From Clostridiales bacterium (GTDB lineage Bacteria; Bacillota; Clostridia; Peptostreptococcales; Anaerovoracaceae): a stretch of 64,000 nt of DNA. Below, in pieces: positions 37,552 through 47,096 of the stretch. The notes beneath the pieces were generated by a model, which worked only from the letters and a program-made list of their open reading frames with translations, ran no database searches and was not told the origin of the DNA. A program made the position numbers and the translations under genes. Location: positions 1 through 64,000 of the forward strand of contig SVCX01000004.1 of NCBI GenBank assembly GCA_015058145.1, in the 5' to 3' direction. The first letter of the stretch is position 1, and every line of letters starts with the position of its first letter.

Positions 37552-38031
37552 TTACAGATACAGAATCGATGCGGCAAATCCGCTTTCCTCCGCCGTTACG
37601 ATGGCCGCGGAACCCCCGTCCAGACTGCGCGGCCGACGGGTGCTGCCCGGGTTGACGAACAGGATTCCGTTGTGTTCTTTGATGACCGCCTTGTGCGTAT
37701 GGCCGAAGCAGACCATGGCGCATTTCTCACGCCGCGCCAAATACGCTGCGTTGTCCAAGGAGAAGTCCACATCCTCATTATGCCCGTGGATGACCAGAAT
37801 CTTCCCTGCCGGCGTTTCGACGACTTTGAACTCTTCGCCCCAGCCGCCGTCGCAGTTGCCGTGCACAGCATAAATTCTCTGACTGTACAACTGCGCCAGC
37901 CGAACGCCGTCACTGTAGAAATCTCCGCAGTGAATGATGAAATCAAGGGGCCCTCCAGTCAGGGCCCTGTCATATAATTCGATTGCTTTTTTCAGATCCC
38001 CGTGAGTATCGCTCACGACAAATATCCGCAT
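37552..38031 (-). CDS. YfcE-type metallophosphodiesterase
   Basis: VSDTHGD, HCGD, GNCD, HGHNED, FGHTHK. Confidence 0.9.
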   Translation of the reverse strand: MRIFVVSDTHGDLKKAIELYDRALTGGPLDFIIHCGDFYSDGVRLAQLYSQRIYAVHGNCDGGWGEEFKVVETPAGKILVIHGHNEDVDFSLDNAAYLARREKCAMVCFGHTHKAVIKEHNGILFVNPGSTRRPRSLDGGSAAIVTAEESGFAASILYL

Positions 38032-38052
38032 ATTGCTTTCCTTCTTCCGGAT

Positions 38053-38931
38053 CTACAGTAAGTCTTTGATTCCTTCATGCACACGGACCGCGACCTTCGG
38101 ATCGTTCATGGTGTAGATGTGCACGCCGTCCACGCCGCGGGCGATCAAATCGCGGCACTGTCCGACAGCGTACTCGATACCGGCCTCGTAGAGCGCCTTC
38201 GGCTCGTGCTGGTAACGGGCAATCAACTCGGTGAAATCATGCGGCATGCTGGCGCCGGATAGCTGCACCGTCTTCTCGATCTGGCTAGCCTTGACGATCG
38301 GCATGATTCCCGCCGAAATCGGAACTCGGATTCCGGATTCTCTGGCCTTATCCAGGAAGGCGCAGAACTTGTAGTTGTCAAAGAAGAGCTGTGAAATAAG
38401 AACTCTGACACCTGCGCCGATCTTGTACTTCAAGTTCTGAATATCCTCATCGAGAGAATCCGACTCGTAGTGCCCTTCCGGATAACAGGCTCCCAGAATC
38501 TCCAGCTCTCCTCTGGACTTCCGCTGTATCTCAATGGCCAGTTCGTTGGCGTGGGCGAACTCCCGCTTGATATCCTCTCCTGGTATGATGTCGCCCCGCA
38601 GCGCCATGATATTCTCGATTTTTGAGTCCTTCAGCATCTGGATCATCGTCTTGACGTCTTCCAGGCTGGAGTTGATGCAGGTCAGGTGCGCCAGCGTCTC
38701 GATGCCATACTCTTTCTTGATGTTCGCCGCAATCTCGCAGGTGGAAAAATCCGCGACGCTGCCGCCGGCTCCGTAGGTCACGCTGATGAAATCCGGCTCC
38801 GTCACCTTGAGGATCTCCACCGCTTCGTAAATCGAATCTCTGTTGCTTTTGCGCTTCGGCGGAAACACTTCCAATGAGAAAACCGGCTTTCCCTCCGCCT
38901 TCTTTTTCTTGTAAATCTCAGGTATCTTCAT
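38053..38931 (-). CDS. metF: Methylenetetrahydrofolate reductase
   Basis: FSLEVFPPKR, SVTYGAGGS, ALRGD, QLFFD. Confidence 0.93.
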   Translation of the reverse strand: MKIPEIYKKKKAEGKPVFSLEVFPPKRKSNRDSIYEAVEILKVTEPDFISVTYGAGGSVADFSTCEIAANIKKEYGIETLAHLTCINSSLEDVKTMIQMLKDSKIENIMALRGDIIPGEDIKREFAHANELAIEIQRKSRGELEILGACYPEGHYESDSLDEDIQNLKYKIGAGVRVLISQLFFDNYKFCAFLDKARESGIRVPISAGIMPIVKASQIEKTVQLSGASMPHDFTELIARYQHEPKALYEAGIEYAVGQCRDLIARGVDGVHIYTMNDPKVAVRVHEGIKDLL

Positions 38932-38935
38932 CTCT

Positions 38936-39766
38936 TCACCTATATATGTTGAATGTGATAATCGTCCTATCCTTGCGGCTCTTGCCGCCCACTTCCGCCA
39001 ACACGGCCTTGCCTTTGCCGCGCAGGACGATCCGGTCGCCCTCGCCGATCTCCTGGTCAACCTTCAGGGCTTCCATGCTGTTGACCGAGACCACGCCCCG
39101 CCGGATGGCTTCCGCCGCCTTCGCTCTGGACAACGCAAAGGCAGACGCAACGATATTGTCCAATCGAAGGGACGCCACCGTGTCATGCTTCTGGACGATG
39201 TTCTGCGTTCCTGTCTCCAGTTTGTCGATCGGCAGTATTTCCACGCTCAGATTCGTCCGTCCGGCCTTATCATAATTCATTCCGATGAATTCGGCAACGC
39301 CTGTTTCCACGATGATGTCAGCACCGCCGCCGGTTTTCCCATCGGGCTGCCGAACGAGGATGTCCCCCGTCACTTCCCGGTCGAGTCCGAGAGCCAGCAG
39401 CGATCCCAGATAATCCCGGTGCGTCAGCGCGCGGCCGCCTTTCGGGACCGTCACCCGGATGACGCGCACCAGATCCGCAACGTCCTCTCTGGTTGCGTAG
39501 TCAGGCAAAAACACCGGCATGCACCGTTCCGCCTCTTCGTAGCCCCCGTAGAAGAGGAACTCCACCGGAAGCTTCCTGCTTTTGCAGTAGTCAGAAGCGA
39601 TCTTTCTCTGATGCATGTCGAGGAAATCTCCAGCCGCCAGCATGTAGTTGTCCGCGGCCTGATTGATCTTGTCCTCCAGGCGCGCCAGGAGCAGTTCGTC
39701 GCTATGCATCGGCAGCCTCCGCGCCGGCTTTCGGCTCATACAGCACATAGGTATTTTCAAGTCCAA
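38936..39766 (-). CDS. YlmH-family S4 RNA-binding protein (start possibly 39709)
   Basis: C-terminal S4 domain SLRLDNIVASAFALSRAKAAEAIRRGVVSVN. Confidence 0.82.
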   Translation of the reverse strand: MDLKIPMCCMSRKPARRLPMHSDELLLARLEDKINQAADNYMLAAGDFLDMHQRKIASDYCKSRKLPVEFLFYGGYEEAERCMPVFLPDYATREDVADLVRVIRVTVPKGGRALTHRDYLGSLLALGLDREVTGDILVRQPDGKTGGGADIIVETGVAEFIGMNYDKAGRTNLSVEILPIDKLETGTQNIVQKHDTVASLRLDNIVASAFALSRAKAAEAIRRGVVSVNSMEALKVDQEIGEGDRIVLRGKGKAVLAEVGGKSRKDRTIITFNIYR

Positions 39767-40367
39767 AGGCCTCAGACTTCGTGACGCCGATTACCTTGAA
39801 CCCATTCTTCTTATAGAACCGGATGTCCTCCTCACCGTTGGTGAAGAGCATGATCGGAAGCCCGATTTCATCGGCGTAGCGGCATGCTGCCTGAATGATC
39901 CGGGAGCCTCTGCCCTGTCCCTGTAACTCCTCTTTGACGCACAGAAAATCCGCATAGAGATATCTGTCCGGAATGGTTGCCAGTTCCGCTTCCGTTCTAT
40001 CCACCTCGTCAAAAAAGGCCCACCATCTGCGCACGCCTTCTTCCCCGAGGCGCGCGGCAGCCGCGCGGAATGCATCGCTGTCCGATCTGGCCGCTTCAAA
40101 ACGTTCCTCTGAATATACTTCTTCTTCAGAGAACATAATCATGAGAACCTCGCTCATAGTCTCATCGAGGCTATAGGCGTATCCGTATTCGAAATCAAAG
40201 GCACCGTAGTACCGGATCACCATTTCAATTGCGGCCTGCCTGTCCTCCCAGTCAGGAAAAGAGCCAATCAGCTTCGGGTAGTTTTTGAAGGATTTCAACA
40301 TCATCTCATAGACTTCCTCGAGATCCTTCCGTTCTATTTTGTGCAGTTCTTTAATCTCCGGTTTCAT
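39702..40367 (-). CDS. GNAT-family acetyltransferase
   Basis: LCVKEELQGQGRGSRIIQAACRYADEIGLPIMLFTN. Confidence 0.8.
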   Translation of the reverse strand: MKPEIKELHKIERKDLEEVYEMMLKSFKNYPKLIGSFPDWEDRQAAIEMVIRYYGAFDFEYGYAYSLDETMSEVLMIMFSEEEVYSEERFEAARSDSDAFRAAAARLGEEGVRRWWAFFDEVDRTEAELATIPDRYLYADFLCVKEELQGQGRGSRIIQAACRYADEIGLPIMLFTNGEEDIRFYKKNGFKVIGVTKSEAFGLENTYVLYEPKAGAEAADA

Positions 40368-40398
40368 GGTACAATTGTAACACAGGAGGTCTTTGAGA

Positions 40399-41058
40399 AT
40401 GGATAAATTCAGCAAATATTTCGACCATACTCTGTTGAAACCCGAGGCAACGCCCCAGGATATTCTGTACGTGCTGAGCGAGGCCGTGAGCCTCGATACC
40501 GCGGCGGTCTGCGTGAATGGGTGTCACGTGCGCTCGGCGCGCCGTTACATCGACGCATCCGGCGCCGACGTGAAAGTCGCCGCCGTAGCGGGATTTCCGC
40601 TGGGTGCCATGTCCACCAACGCGAAAGCTTATGAAGTGCAGCTGGCCCTCGAGGACGGCGCGGACGAAATCGATCTCGTCATGAACATCGGCCAGGCGAA
40701 GGCGGGAAACTGGGCTTACGTGGAAGACGAAGTGTACACCATTGCTGAAATGTGCCACGAGAACGGCGCCATTCTGAAACTGATCATAGAAACCTGCCTC
40801 CTGACGGATGAAGAAATAGTGCAGGCCTGTGAATCGGCGCGCACTGCCGGCGCGGATTTCGTCAAGACTTCCACTGGGTTTTCCGGCGGCGGCGCCACAG
40901 CGCACGCGGTTGCACTCATGAAAAAAACCGTCGGTGACGATCTGAAAGTGAAAGCCTCCGGCGGCATCCGCACCCTGACTGATGCCCGCGCTATGATCGA
41001 TGCAGGAGCCGACCGGCTCGGCTGCAGCGCAACCGCTGACATACTGAAGGAGATATAA
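40399..41058 (+). CDS. deoC: Deoxyribose-phosphate aldolase
   Basis: FDHTLLKPEAT, DFVKTSTGFSGGGAT, KASGGIRT. Confidence 0.93.
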   Translation: MDKFSKYFDHTLLKPEATPQDILYVLSEAVSLDTAAVCVNGCHVRSARRYIDASGADVKVAAVAGFPLGAMSTNAKAYEVQLALEDGADEIDLVMNIGQAKAGNWAYVEDEVYTIAEMCHENGAILKLIIETCLLTDEEIVQACESARTAGADFVKTSTGFSGGGATAHAVALMKKTVGDDLKVKASGGIRTLTDARAMIDAGADRLGCSATADILKEI

Positions 41059-41059
41059 T

Positions 41060-41242
41060 ATGAATTATGGAAAAAGACTTGCGTATATACTGCTAGCCGG
41101 CGGCGGCATGATGATTACCATCATCGGCATCTCCTACAAGACCGGTTACTTCCCGGGACACTCTGAAATGAGCGCCTACTCCTGTATGATCATAGGCATC
41201 ATTCTCGCCATCATCGGTCTGGCCAACATGCGCAGATTCTGA
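41060..41242 (+). CDS. Small two-TM membrane protein
   Basis: 60-aa ORF directly after deoC. Confidence 0.55.
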   Translation: MNYGKRLAYILLAGGGMMITIIGISYKTGYFPGHSEMSAYSCMIIGIILAIIGLANMRRF

Positions 41243-41250
41243 TAATAGCT

Positions 41251-42234
41251 TTAGCAGATTCTCGGCAGGCCTTCCCCGTAGAGCACGTCAAATCTGCGAG
41301 TTGCACCCAGATGGGTCTTGATAAAAGCCCCCTCACCAGTCTGCACACGCCCGATGAACGCGGCGTCTTTGCCGTGTTCCGTCCGGCGCATTGCGGCTAA
41401 CGCCGCTTCGGCCTGCTCTGCCGGTACCACTGCGATCATTTTCCCCTCGTTACCCATGTAGAGAGGGTCTAATCCCAGAATATCTGAAAATCCTTTCACC
41501 TGCGGGCTGACCGGAATGGCGTCCTCATCCAGTTCAATTCTGCAGGACGAACTTTCCGCAATCTCATTAATCACGGTTCCCAGCCCTCCGCGCGTCACGT
41601 CGCGCATGGTCCGGACATCTATGCTCGCTGCGAAGAGTGCGTCCACAATGTCGTTCAGCGCTGCGCAGTCGCTTGTAATATCATTTTCGATTTCCATCCT
41701 GTGGCTCAGAATGCAGGCGTGGTGATCGCCCAGATTACCCGAGCATAGAATCACATCACCTTCGCGGCAGTTAGCGCTGCTCACGTCGCGTCCTTCCGGT
41801 ATCAGGCCGATACCAGTCGTGTTGATGTAGAGACCGCCGTTGCCTTCGACCACCTTCGTATCTCCGGCGCAGATGATAACTCCGGCCGCGCGTGCCTGCG
41901 CCGCCATGGATGAAACAATCTGATCCAAGAGGTCTGTGTCGAGGCCTTCCTCCAGAATGAAACCGCAGGTCAGATACTTCGGCTCAGCTCCCATCATCAG
42001 CAAATCATTGACTGTACCGCAGACGCAGAGCTTACCGATATCCCCTCCCTTAAAAATGAGCGGTGTGACGACAAAGGAATCCGTGCTGCAGGCGATTCTC
42101 CCCGCTGGCAAGTCCAGCACAGCCGCGTCTTCCATCTTAGCGAGCACATCGTTTTCAAAGTGCTTCCCGAATATATCTTTCATGAGCTGGGCAGAGGATT
42201 TGCCTCCGCTGCCGTGCGCCATTGTGATCTTCAT
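41251..42234 (-). CDS. hypE: Hydrogenase maturation protein HypE
   Basis: AHGSGGKSSAQLM start; C-terminal LPRIC. Confidence 0.95.
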   Translation of the reverse strand: MKITMAHGSGGKSSAQLMKDIFGKHFENDVLAKMEDAAVLDLPAGRIACSTDSFVVTPLIFKGGDIGKLCVCGTVNDLLMMGAEPKYLTCGFILEEGLDTDLLDQIVSSMAAQARAAGVIICAGDTKVVEGNGGLYINTTGIGLIPEGRDVSSANCREGDVILCSGNLGDHHACILSHRMEIENDITSDCAALNDIVDALFAASIDVRTMRDVTRGGLGTVINEIAESSSCRIELDEDAIPVSPQVKGFSDILGLDPLYMGNEGKMIAVVPAEQAEAALAAMRRTEHGKDAAFIGRVQTGEGAFIKTHLGATRRFDVLYGEGLPRIC

Positions 42235-42245
42235 GATTGTCTCCC

Positions 42246-43307
42246 CTAGTGTTTATTTCTGTACCAGATGCCGCAGGATCCTTCGCTGGAAACCATGCAA
42301 GGCCCAAACGGTGCCATCGGCGTGCAGTTTCCGCCTGCGAACATCGGGCACTGATCCGGATTGATTCTGCCGGTGATGACATCACCGCATCTGCATCCCT
42401 CCGGGAGCTGCATATCTTCATCGAGTCCGCGGCTCCCGCCGTCGTAGCCTTCATATTGATCCTTCAGGTAGAGTCCCGAGCCGTCTATGAGTCCCAATCC
42501 TCTCCACATGGCCGTCCCCGGTTCAAAGACATCCTCGATTGCCTGCAGGGCCTTCGGATTTCCATCCTCTTTAACCGCGTTCGGATACATATTCTCGACG
42601 CGCCCTTCGCCTGCCTCGATCTGTTTCACGATTCGGTAGATTGCTGCCAGGATGTGTTCCGCTTCAAATCCGGAAACTACAAATGGTTTCCCGAAGTCTT
42701 CGGCCAGTTCATCGTAGACATGCACGCCTGTAATGACGCTGACGTGTCCCGGACAGATAAATCCGTCGATGTCGTTCTGATTCTCACAGATCCAGCGCAG
42801 CGCCGGTATCGCTGTCTTCAACGCTGTAACGAGACGAATATTATGAACGCCCTGGCGTTCTGCCTCCCGAACCAGCAGCGCGTAGGTCGGCGCCGTCGTC
42901 TCAAAACCGACAGCCGCGACCACGTAAGTTTTTTCCGGGTTCGCTTTCGCCTTCTCAATGGCTTCCAGCGGCGAGTACATGATTGTGATGTCCGCCTTCG
43001 CACCTTCTTCTCCCGCGGATTTGTTCTCCGAGAGGCTTCCGGCAGTACCGGGCACCTTCATCATATCGCCGAAAGTGAGCAGTTCGCAGTTTGGTGCTTT
43101 TGCATACTCCACGCACTTGTCGATGAATGCCGTCGGAGTCACGCATACCGGGCAGCCCGGACCGGAGATGAGCTTGATCTTCGGCGAAATCAGATCCCTG
43201 ATTCCATTCTTAAAAATTGCGGCAGTGTGAGTGCCGCAAACTTCCATCAGCTTAAGCTGCCTGCCGTCATATGATTTCAGATAGTCTATAACCTGTGCGA
43301 TATCCAT
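42246..43307 (-). CDS. hypD: Hydrogenase maturation protein HypD
   Basis: MEVCGTHT, SGPGCPVCVT, GFETTAPT. Confidence 0.95.
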   Translation of the reverse strand: MDIAQVIDYLKSYDGRQLKLMEVCGTHTAAIFKNGIRDLISPKIKLISGPGCPVCVTPTAFIDKCVEYAKAPNCELLTFGDMMKVPGTAGSLSENKSAGEEGAKADITIMYSPLEAIEKAKANPEKTYVVAAVGFETTAPTYALLVREAERQGVHNIRLVTALKTAIPALRWICENQNDIDGFICPGHVSVITGVHVYDELAEDFGKPFVVSGFEAEHILAAIYRIVKQIEAGEGRVENMYPNAVKEDGNPKALQAIEDVFEPGTAMWRGLGLIDGSGLYLKDQYEGYDGGSRGLDEDMQLPEGCRCGDVITGRINPDQCPMFAGGNCTPMAPFGPCMVSSEGSCGIWYRNKH

Positions 43308-43522
43308 TACGCCATTGCCTCCAGATCGGCAAAGAGATCGATGATCTCCTGTGCCTGCTGTTTTTCCATGACTTCAATGGCGCAGCCCGCATGCACCAGA
43401 ACATACTGATCCACTTCAGGCTCCACCAGTCCGATATTCACGTTTACAAGATTTCCATTGAAATCCACCTTGGCCATGCTGCCGTTTATCTCCGTCACTC
43501 TACCGGGAATTGCCACGCACAT
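43307..43522 (-). CDS. hypC: Hydrogenase maturation chaperone HypC
   Basis: MCVAIPGRVTEI. Confidence 0.95.
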   Translation of the reverse strand: MCVAIPGRVTEINGSMAKVDFNGNLVNVNIGLVEPEVDQYVLVHAGCAIEVMEKQQAQEIIDLFADLEAMA

Positions 43523-43525
43523 AAT

Positions 43526-44014
43526 TTACGCCTCCTCTTCCGGCAGTTTGCAGATGTCCACCCAGCCGATTGCGTTCGAGTACTTGTAAATCTCATCGCA
43601 GGTCAACTCGATGGCGCTGTTATCGGATCCGCAGGCCGGGAACACTGTCTCAAAACGCTTCAGTGTCTCGTCGCAGTATACGTCCACGTCGCCGCGCTCT
43701 ATTGCAAAGGCACAAACGCCTCCGATTGCGTGACCTGTGTATTCCAGCACTTCTTCCGGCTTCAGCATCTTCGCTTTGAAACCAAACTGGTCCTTGAATT
43801 TCCTGTTGTTGATTCTTCCGTCTCCTGCCATCTGAACGAGGATTGCGCCTTCGCCGTTCGGCTTGAGAAAGGACATGGTCTTGCAGATGCGCGCGCCCTC
43901 CACGCCGACTGCTTCCGCAGCCAGATCCACGGTTGCGCTGGATACGTCAAATTCCATCACTCTGCCTTCCATTCCGAATTGACGGAAATACTCTCTTACT
44001 TTATCGATTGCCAT
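43526..44014 (-). CDS. YbaK/prolyl-tRNA-editing family protein
   Basis: ICKTMSFLKPNGEGAILVQMAGDGRINNRKFKDQFG. Confidence 0.85.
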   Translation of the reverse strand: MAIDKVREYFRQFGMEGRVMEFDVSSATVDLAAEAVGVEGARICKTMSFLKPNGEGAILVQMAGDGRINNRKFKDQFGFKAKMLKPEEVLEYTGHAIGGVCAFAIERGDVDVYCDETLKRFETVFPACGSDNSAIELTCDEIYKYSNAIGWVDICKLPEEEA

Positions 44015-44070
44015 ATGTTACCTCCATACAAAGCGCATTCTAACACTTTTAGGAACGTCCGTAAAGAAAA

Positions 44071-46743
44071 CTACTTCTCAATCAGGTTCTCCAACGTCTC
44101 ATAGAGAACTTCCGGCTGGACCGGTTTTGAGAGATGCGCGTTGAGACCTGCCTGTATGCTCTTCTGCACATCTTCATCAAAGGCGTTGGCAGTCAGCGCG
44201 ATGATCGGGATGCTCCCGGCATCCGGGCGCCGGAGCGCGCGGATCGCGCGCGTTGCTTCCAGACCGTCCATTTCCGGCATGCGCATATCCATCAGTATTG
44301 CGGAGTAGTATCCCGGTTCGTGCTCTTCAAACTTCTCCACTGCGATCCTTCCGTTTACGGCCAGGTCTGCCTTCATCTGCCGCGCCTGCAGAACCATCAT
44401 CATGATTTCTGCATTTACCTCGACATCCTCCGCCAAAAGGATATGGCGTCCGGCAAGATCGGCCTTGTTCGCCTCGATGCCGATGGAGATTCCTCGCTTA
44501 CGCATGGCGGTCTTGTATTCCTCCAGGACGGTTGACGCGAACAGCGGCTTCGAGAGGAAACTATCGACACCGGCCTGCAGGGCTTCTTCGAGCACATCCT
44601 CCCACTGATAAGCGGTCAGGATGATAATTGCCGAATCCTCACCGGCGATTTCACGAATCCGGCGGGTCGTTTCGATACCGTCCAGTTCCGGCATCTTCCA
44701 GTCGACCAGGATGAGGTTGTACGGGTTCATACGCGCGCTGTGCAGTTTCACCATTTCAATCGCTTCCGCTCCGGATTCGGCAATCTCCGAAGAAATTCCC
44801 GCCTTGCCCAATACCAGACGCGCGTGTTCGCACGCGATCGAATCATCATCGACGATCAGGACACACATTTTCTGCGGGTCCACATCAAAGTTATCGGCAT
44901 CGCCCGACGACCGCTCCGAATTCGTCAGCGTAACTGTAACGGTGAACACGGTGCCCACGCCCTTCTCGCTTTCAACCTGAATGTTGCCGTTCATCATTTC
45001 CACAATGCTCTTTGTAATAGGCATACCAAGGCCGGAGCTTCCGTATTTGTTTGTCGAAGAGGAATCCTCCTGGGCGAAAACGTCAAAAATATGCGGCAGA
45101 AAATCTTCGCTCATGCCGATACCGGTATCTGAAATCCTGAACTGCAGTGTCGTCTGCCCCTTGTATTCGGCCTTCTTCTCCGCTTCCAGTTCGATTTTGC
45201 CGCCTTTCGGCGTAAACTTGACCGCATTGCCGAGGATGTTGATCAGCACCTGTTTCAATTTCGTGCCGTCACCGATATAGTACTCGTCAATCTGACCATT
45301 GATGTGGCACTGGTAGTCCTGCTCTCTTTCTACGCACTGGCTGCTGAACATCGTGTTGATTCCCTCCAGTATTTTCTGGAAGGAAAACTCCTCATTCCGC
45401 AGCACAAGACGCCCGGATTCGATGCGGGACATGTCAAGGATATCGTTGATGAGTTCCAGCAGGTGATCTGCGGAATCTCCGATCTTCCTGAGGTAGTCCT
45501 TGATCTTTTCCGGGGTTTCCGGATCGTTCAGCGCGATGTTGTCCAGCCCGATGATAGCGTTCATCGGCGTACGGATCTCATGGCTCATGTTGGACAGGAA
45601 CGCCGTCTTAGCCTTGTTCGCTTCTTCCGCCGTACGAAGGGCGTCGTTCAGCATTAGGCTCTGCTCCTCCAGCTGCTTTTGGACGGAGATTCTGTAATCC
45701 AGTTCCTCCTGACGTGTCCTGGCCTCTGCGTCGGCGGTCTCCTTCTCCAGCAGCAATTCCGTGTTCCGTCTGTTCTGCAGGAGAATGAAGCCGAAGACGG
45801 CTAACATGATCAACACCGTAAGAATGGACATCAGGATGCTTCTGCTTACGATTCCTTTTGAAAAAGAACTGATTTCTTTGCTGATCACACTTTCCCGGAC
45901 CAGATAGGTCAGGAACCAGTCCGTCCCTTCAATCGGAACATAACTCAGCGTCTCATAGATTCCATTATATGTGAAAGAGGCTTCGCCTCGTTTTAACCCG
46001 TCGAAATCCTCACAGATCTTCTCGTAAGAATAGCCGTCCGCATAATCGGCGTGTGACAGGGCTTCCCGCAGATTGTCTTCAACCGCGAGCCCGCCCAGAA
46101 CCTGATCCGTCAGCGCCACGCCGGTGTTGGTATAGATGTTTGAGAATGTCGCATCACTCGTCTGGGACTGCATGGATACTCCCGTCAGCATTTCTTTCAT
46201 GCTGATCTCCATAAAACAGACTTTCATCTTCTTTCCGTCACAAGACAGATCCACAGGTTTCGCAATGATGACTGTTTTGTTCTTCTGATTCAGATTTTTG
46301 ATCGATATCTCCGAACTGTCGAGCGTGCGATAATCGAAGCTGTAGGAATCAATGTCATACTGCTTTCCCATAGAGGTGTGGATCACGCCGCCTTCATCGA
46401 CAAAGGCGAATTTCTCCAGCCGGAAGTACTTCTTCATCGCAGCCTGGTATGCGCGCAGGTGTGCTTCATCGCTCAGATCCTCCTCTTCGATCATCTCAAG
46501 AGCGATGTTCATATCAGAGATCCGTCCCTGCAGATTGCCGGCGACAACCTGCTCGCGGCGGCCAGCCAGTTCATCCAGATACAGAGAGCTTACCCTCTCA
46601 ACGGCTTCTTCTGAATTCTTCTTCGCCGTCTGCCCCATCCAAATCGTTCCAAGCACGAGAATCGTCGTGACCAGCAGGATACCGGTCAGCGCGATCAGCA
46701 TGTTGTTTTTTCTCAGGTTCTTCCATGTGCGATTCTTTTCCAT
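44071..46743 (-). CDS. Hybrid sensor histidine kinase with two receiver domains
   Basis: Extracytoplasmic sensor between TMs; AFLSNMSHEIRTPMNAIIG H-box; two REC domains (LVDWKMPELDG, LMDMRMPEMDG). Confidence 0.92.
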   Translation of the reverse strand: MEKNRTWKNLRKNNMLIALTGILLVTTILVLGTIWMGQTAKKNSEEAVERVSSLYLDELAGRREQVVAGNLQGRISDMNIALEMIEEEDLSDEAHLRAYQAAMKKYFRLEKFAFVDEGGVIHTSMGKQYDIDSYSFDYRTLDSSEISIKNLNQKNKTVIIAKPVDLSCDGKKMKVCFMEISMKEMLTGVSMQSQTSDATFSNIYTNTGVALTDQVLGGLAVEDNLREALSHADYADGYSYEKICEDFDGLKRGEASFTYNGIYETLSYVPIEGTDWFLTYLVRESVISKEISSFSKGIVSRSILMSILTVLIMLAVFGFILLQNRRNTELLLEKETADAEARTRQEELDYRISVQKQLEEQSLMLNDALRTAEEANKAKTAFLSNMSHEIRTPMNAIIGLDNIALNDPETPEKIKDYLRKIGDSADHLLELINDILDMSRIESGRLVLRNEEFSFQKILEGINTMFSSQCVEREQDYQCHINGQIDEYYIGDGTKLKQVLINILGNAVKFTPKGGKIELEAEKKAEYKGQTTLQFRISDTGIGMSEDFLPHIFDVFAQEDSSSTNKYGSSGLGMPITKSIVEMMNGNIQVESEKGVGTVFTVTVTLTNSERSSGDADNFDVDPQKMCVLIVDDDSIACEHARLVLGKAGISSEIAESGAEAIEMVKLHSARMNPYNLILVDWKMPELDGIETTRRIREIAGEDSAIIILTAYQWEDVLEEALQAGVDSFLSKPLFASTVLEEYKTAMRKRGISIGIEANKADLAGRHILLAEDVEVNAEIMMMVLQARQMKADLAVNGRIAVEKFEEHEPGYYSAILMDMRMPEMDGLEATRAIRALRRPDAGSIPIIALTANAFDEDVQKSIQAGLNAHLSKPVQPEVLYETLENLIEK

Positions 46744-46819
46744 TGTTTCACCTATCGTCCATACTTTCGTCCAGCGCAGACTTTCACGGTTACTATTATA
46801 GCACAAATTTCCCACAGAA

Positions 46820-46845
46820 AAAGCGCGCCGTTTCCGGCGCGCTTT
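46820..46845. terminator. Intrinsic terminator downstream of metPS
   Basis: AAAGCGCGCCG-TTTC-CGGCGCGCTTT. Confidence 0.75.
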
Positions 46846-46859
46846 CATCTTTTGACGTG

Positions 46860-47081
46860 TTATTTGCGGTCCAGTATTTTCTTTGCCTGTTCTCTTCTGC
46901 GTTCGTCTTCGTCAGGAAGCATCTCCGCATCCGTCCACTCCTGGACAAATGTTGATTCTTTGCCGCCTGCCGCCTGAGCCTTTGCTTTATTGCTCTTCAT
47001 CATGATGACGAGAGAAACAGCAATTCCGCCCCACAGTCCGATGCACGCGATCAGCATCATTACGATTGCACTTGCGCTCAT
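46860..47081 (-). CDS. metS: Small subunit of NSS transporter (MetS-like)
   Basis: Single-TM 73-aa ORF downstream of an NSS transporter. Confidence 0.72.
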   Translation of the reverse strand: MSASAIVMMLIACIGLWGGIAVSLVIMMKSNKAKAQAAGGKESTFVQEWTDAEMLPDEDERRREQAKKILDRK

Positions 47082-47096
47082 TGTGTTACCTCCTTC

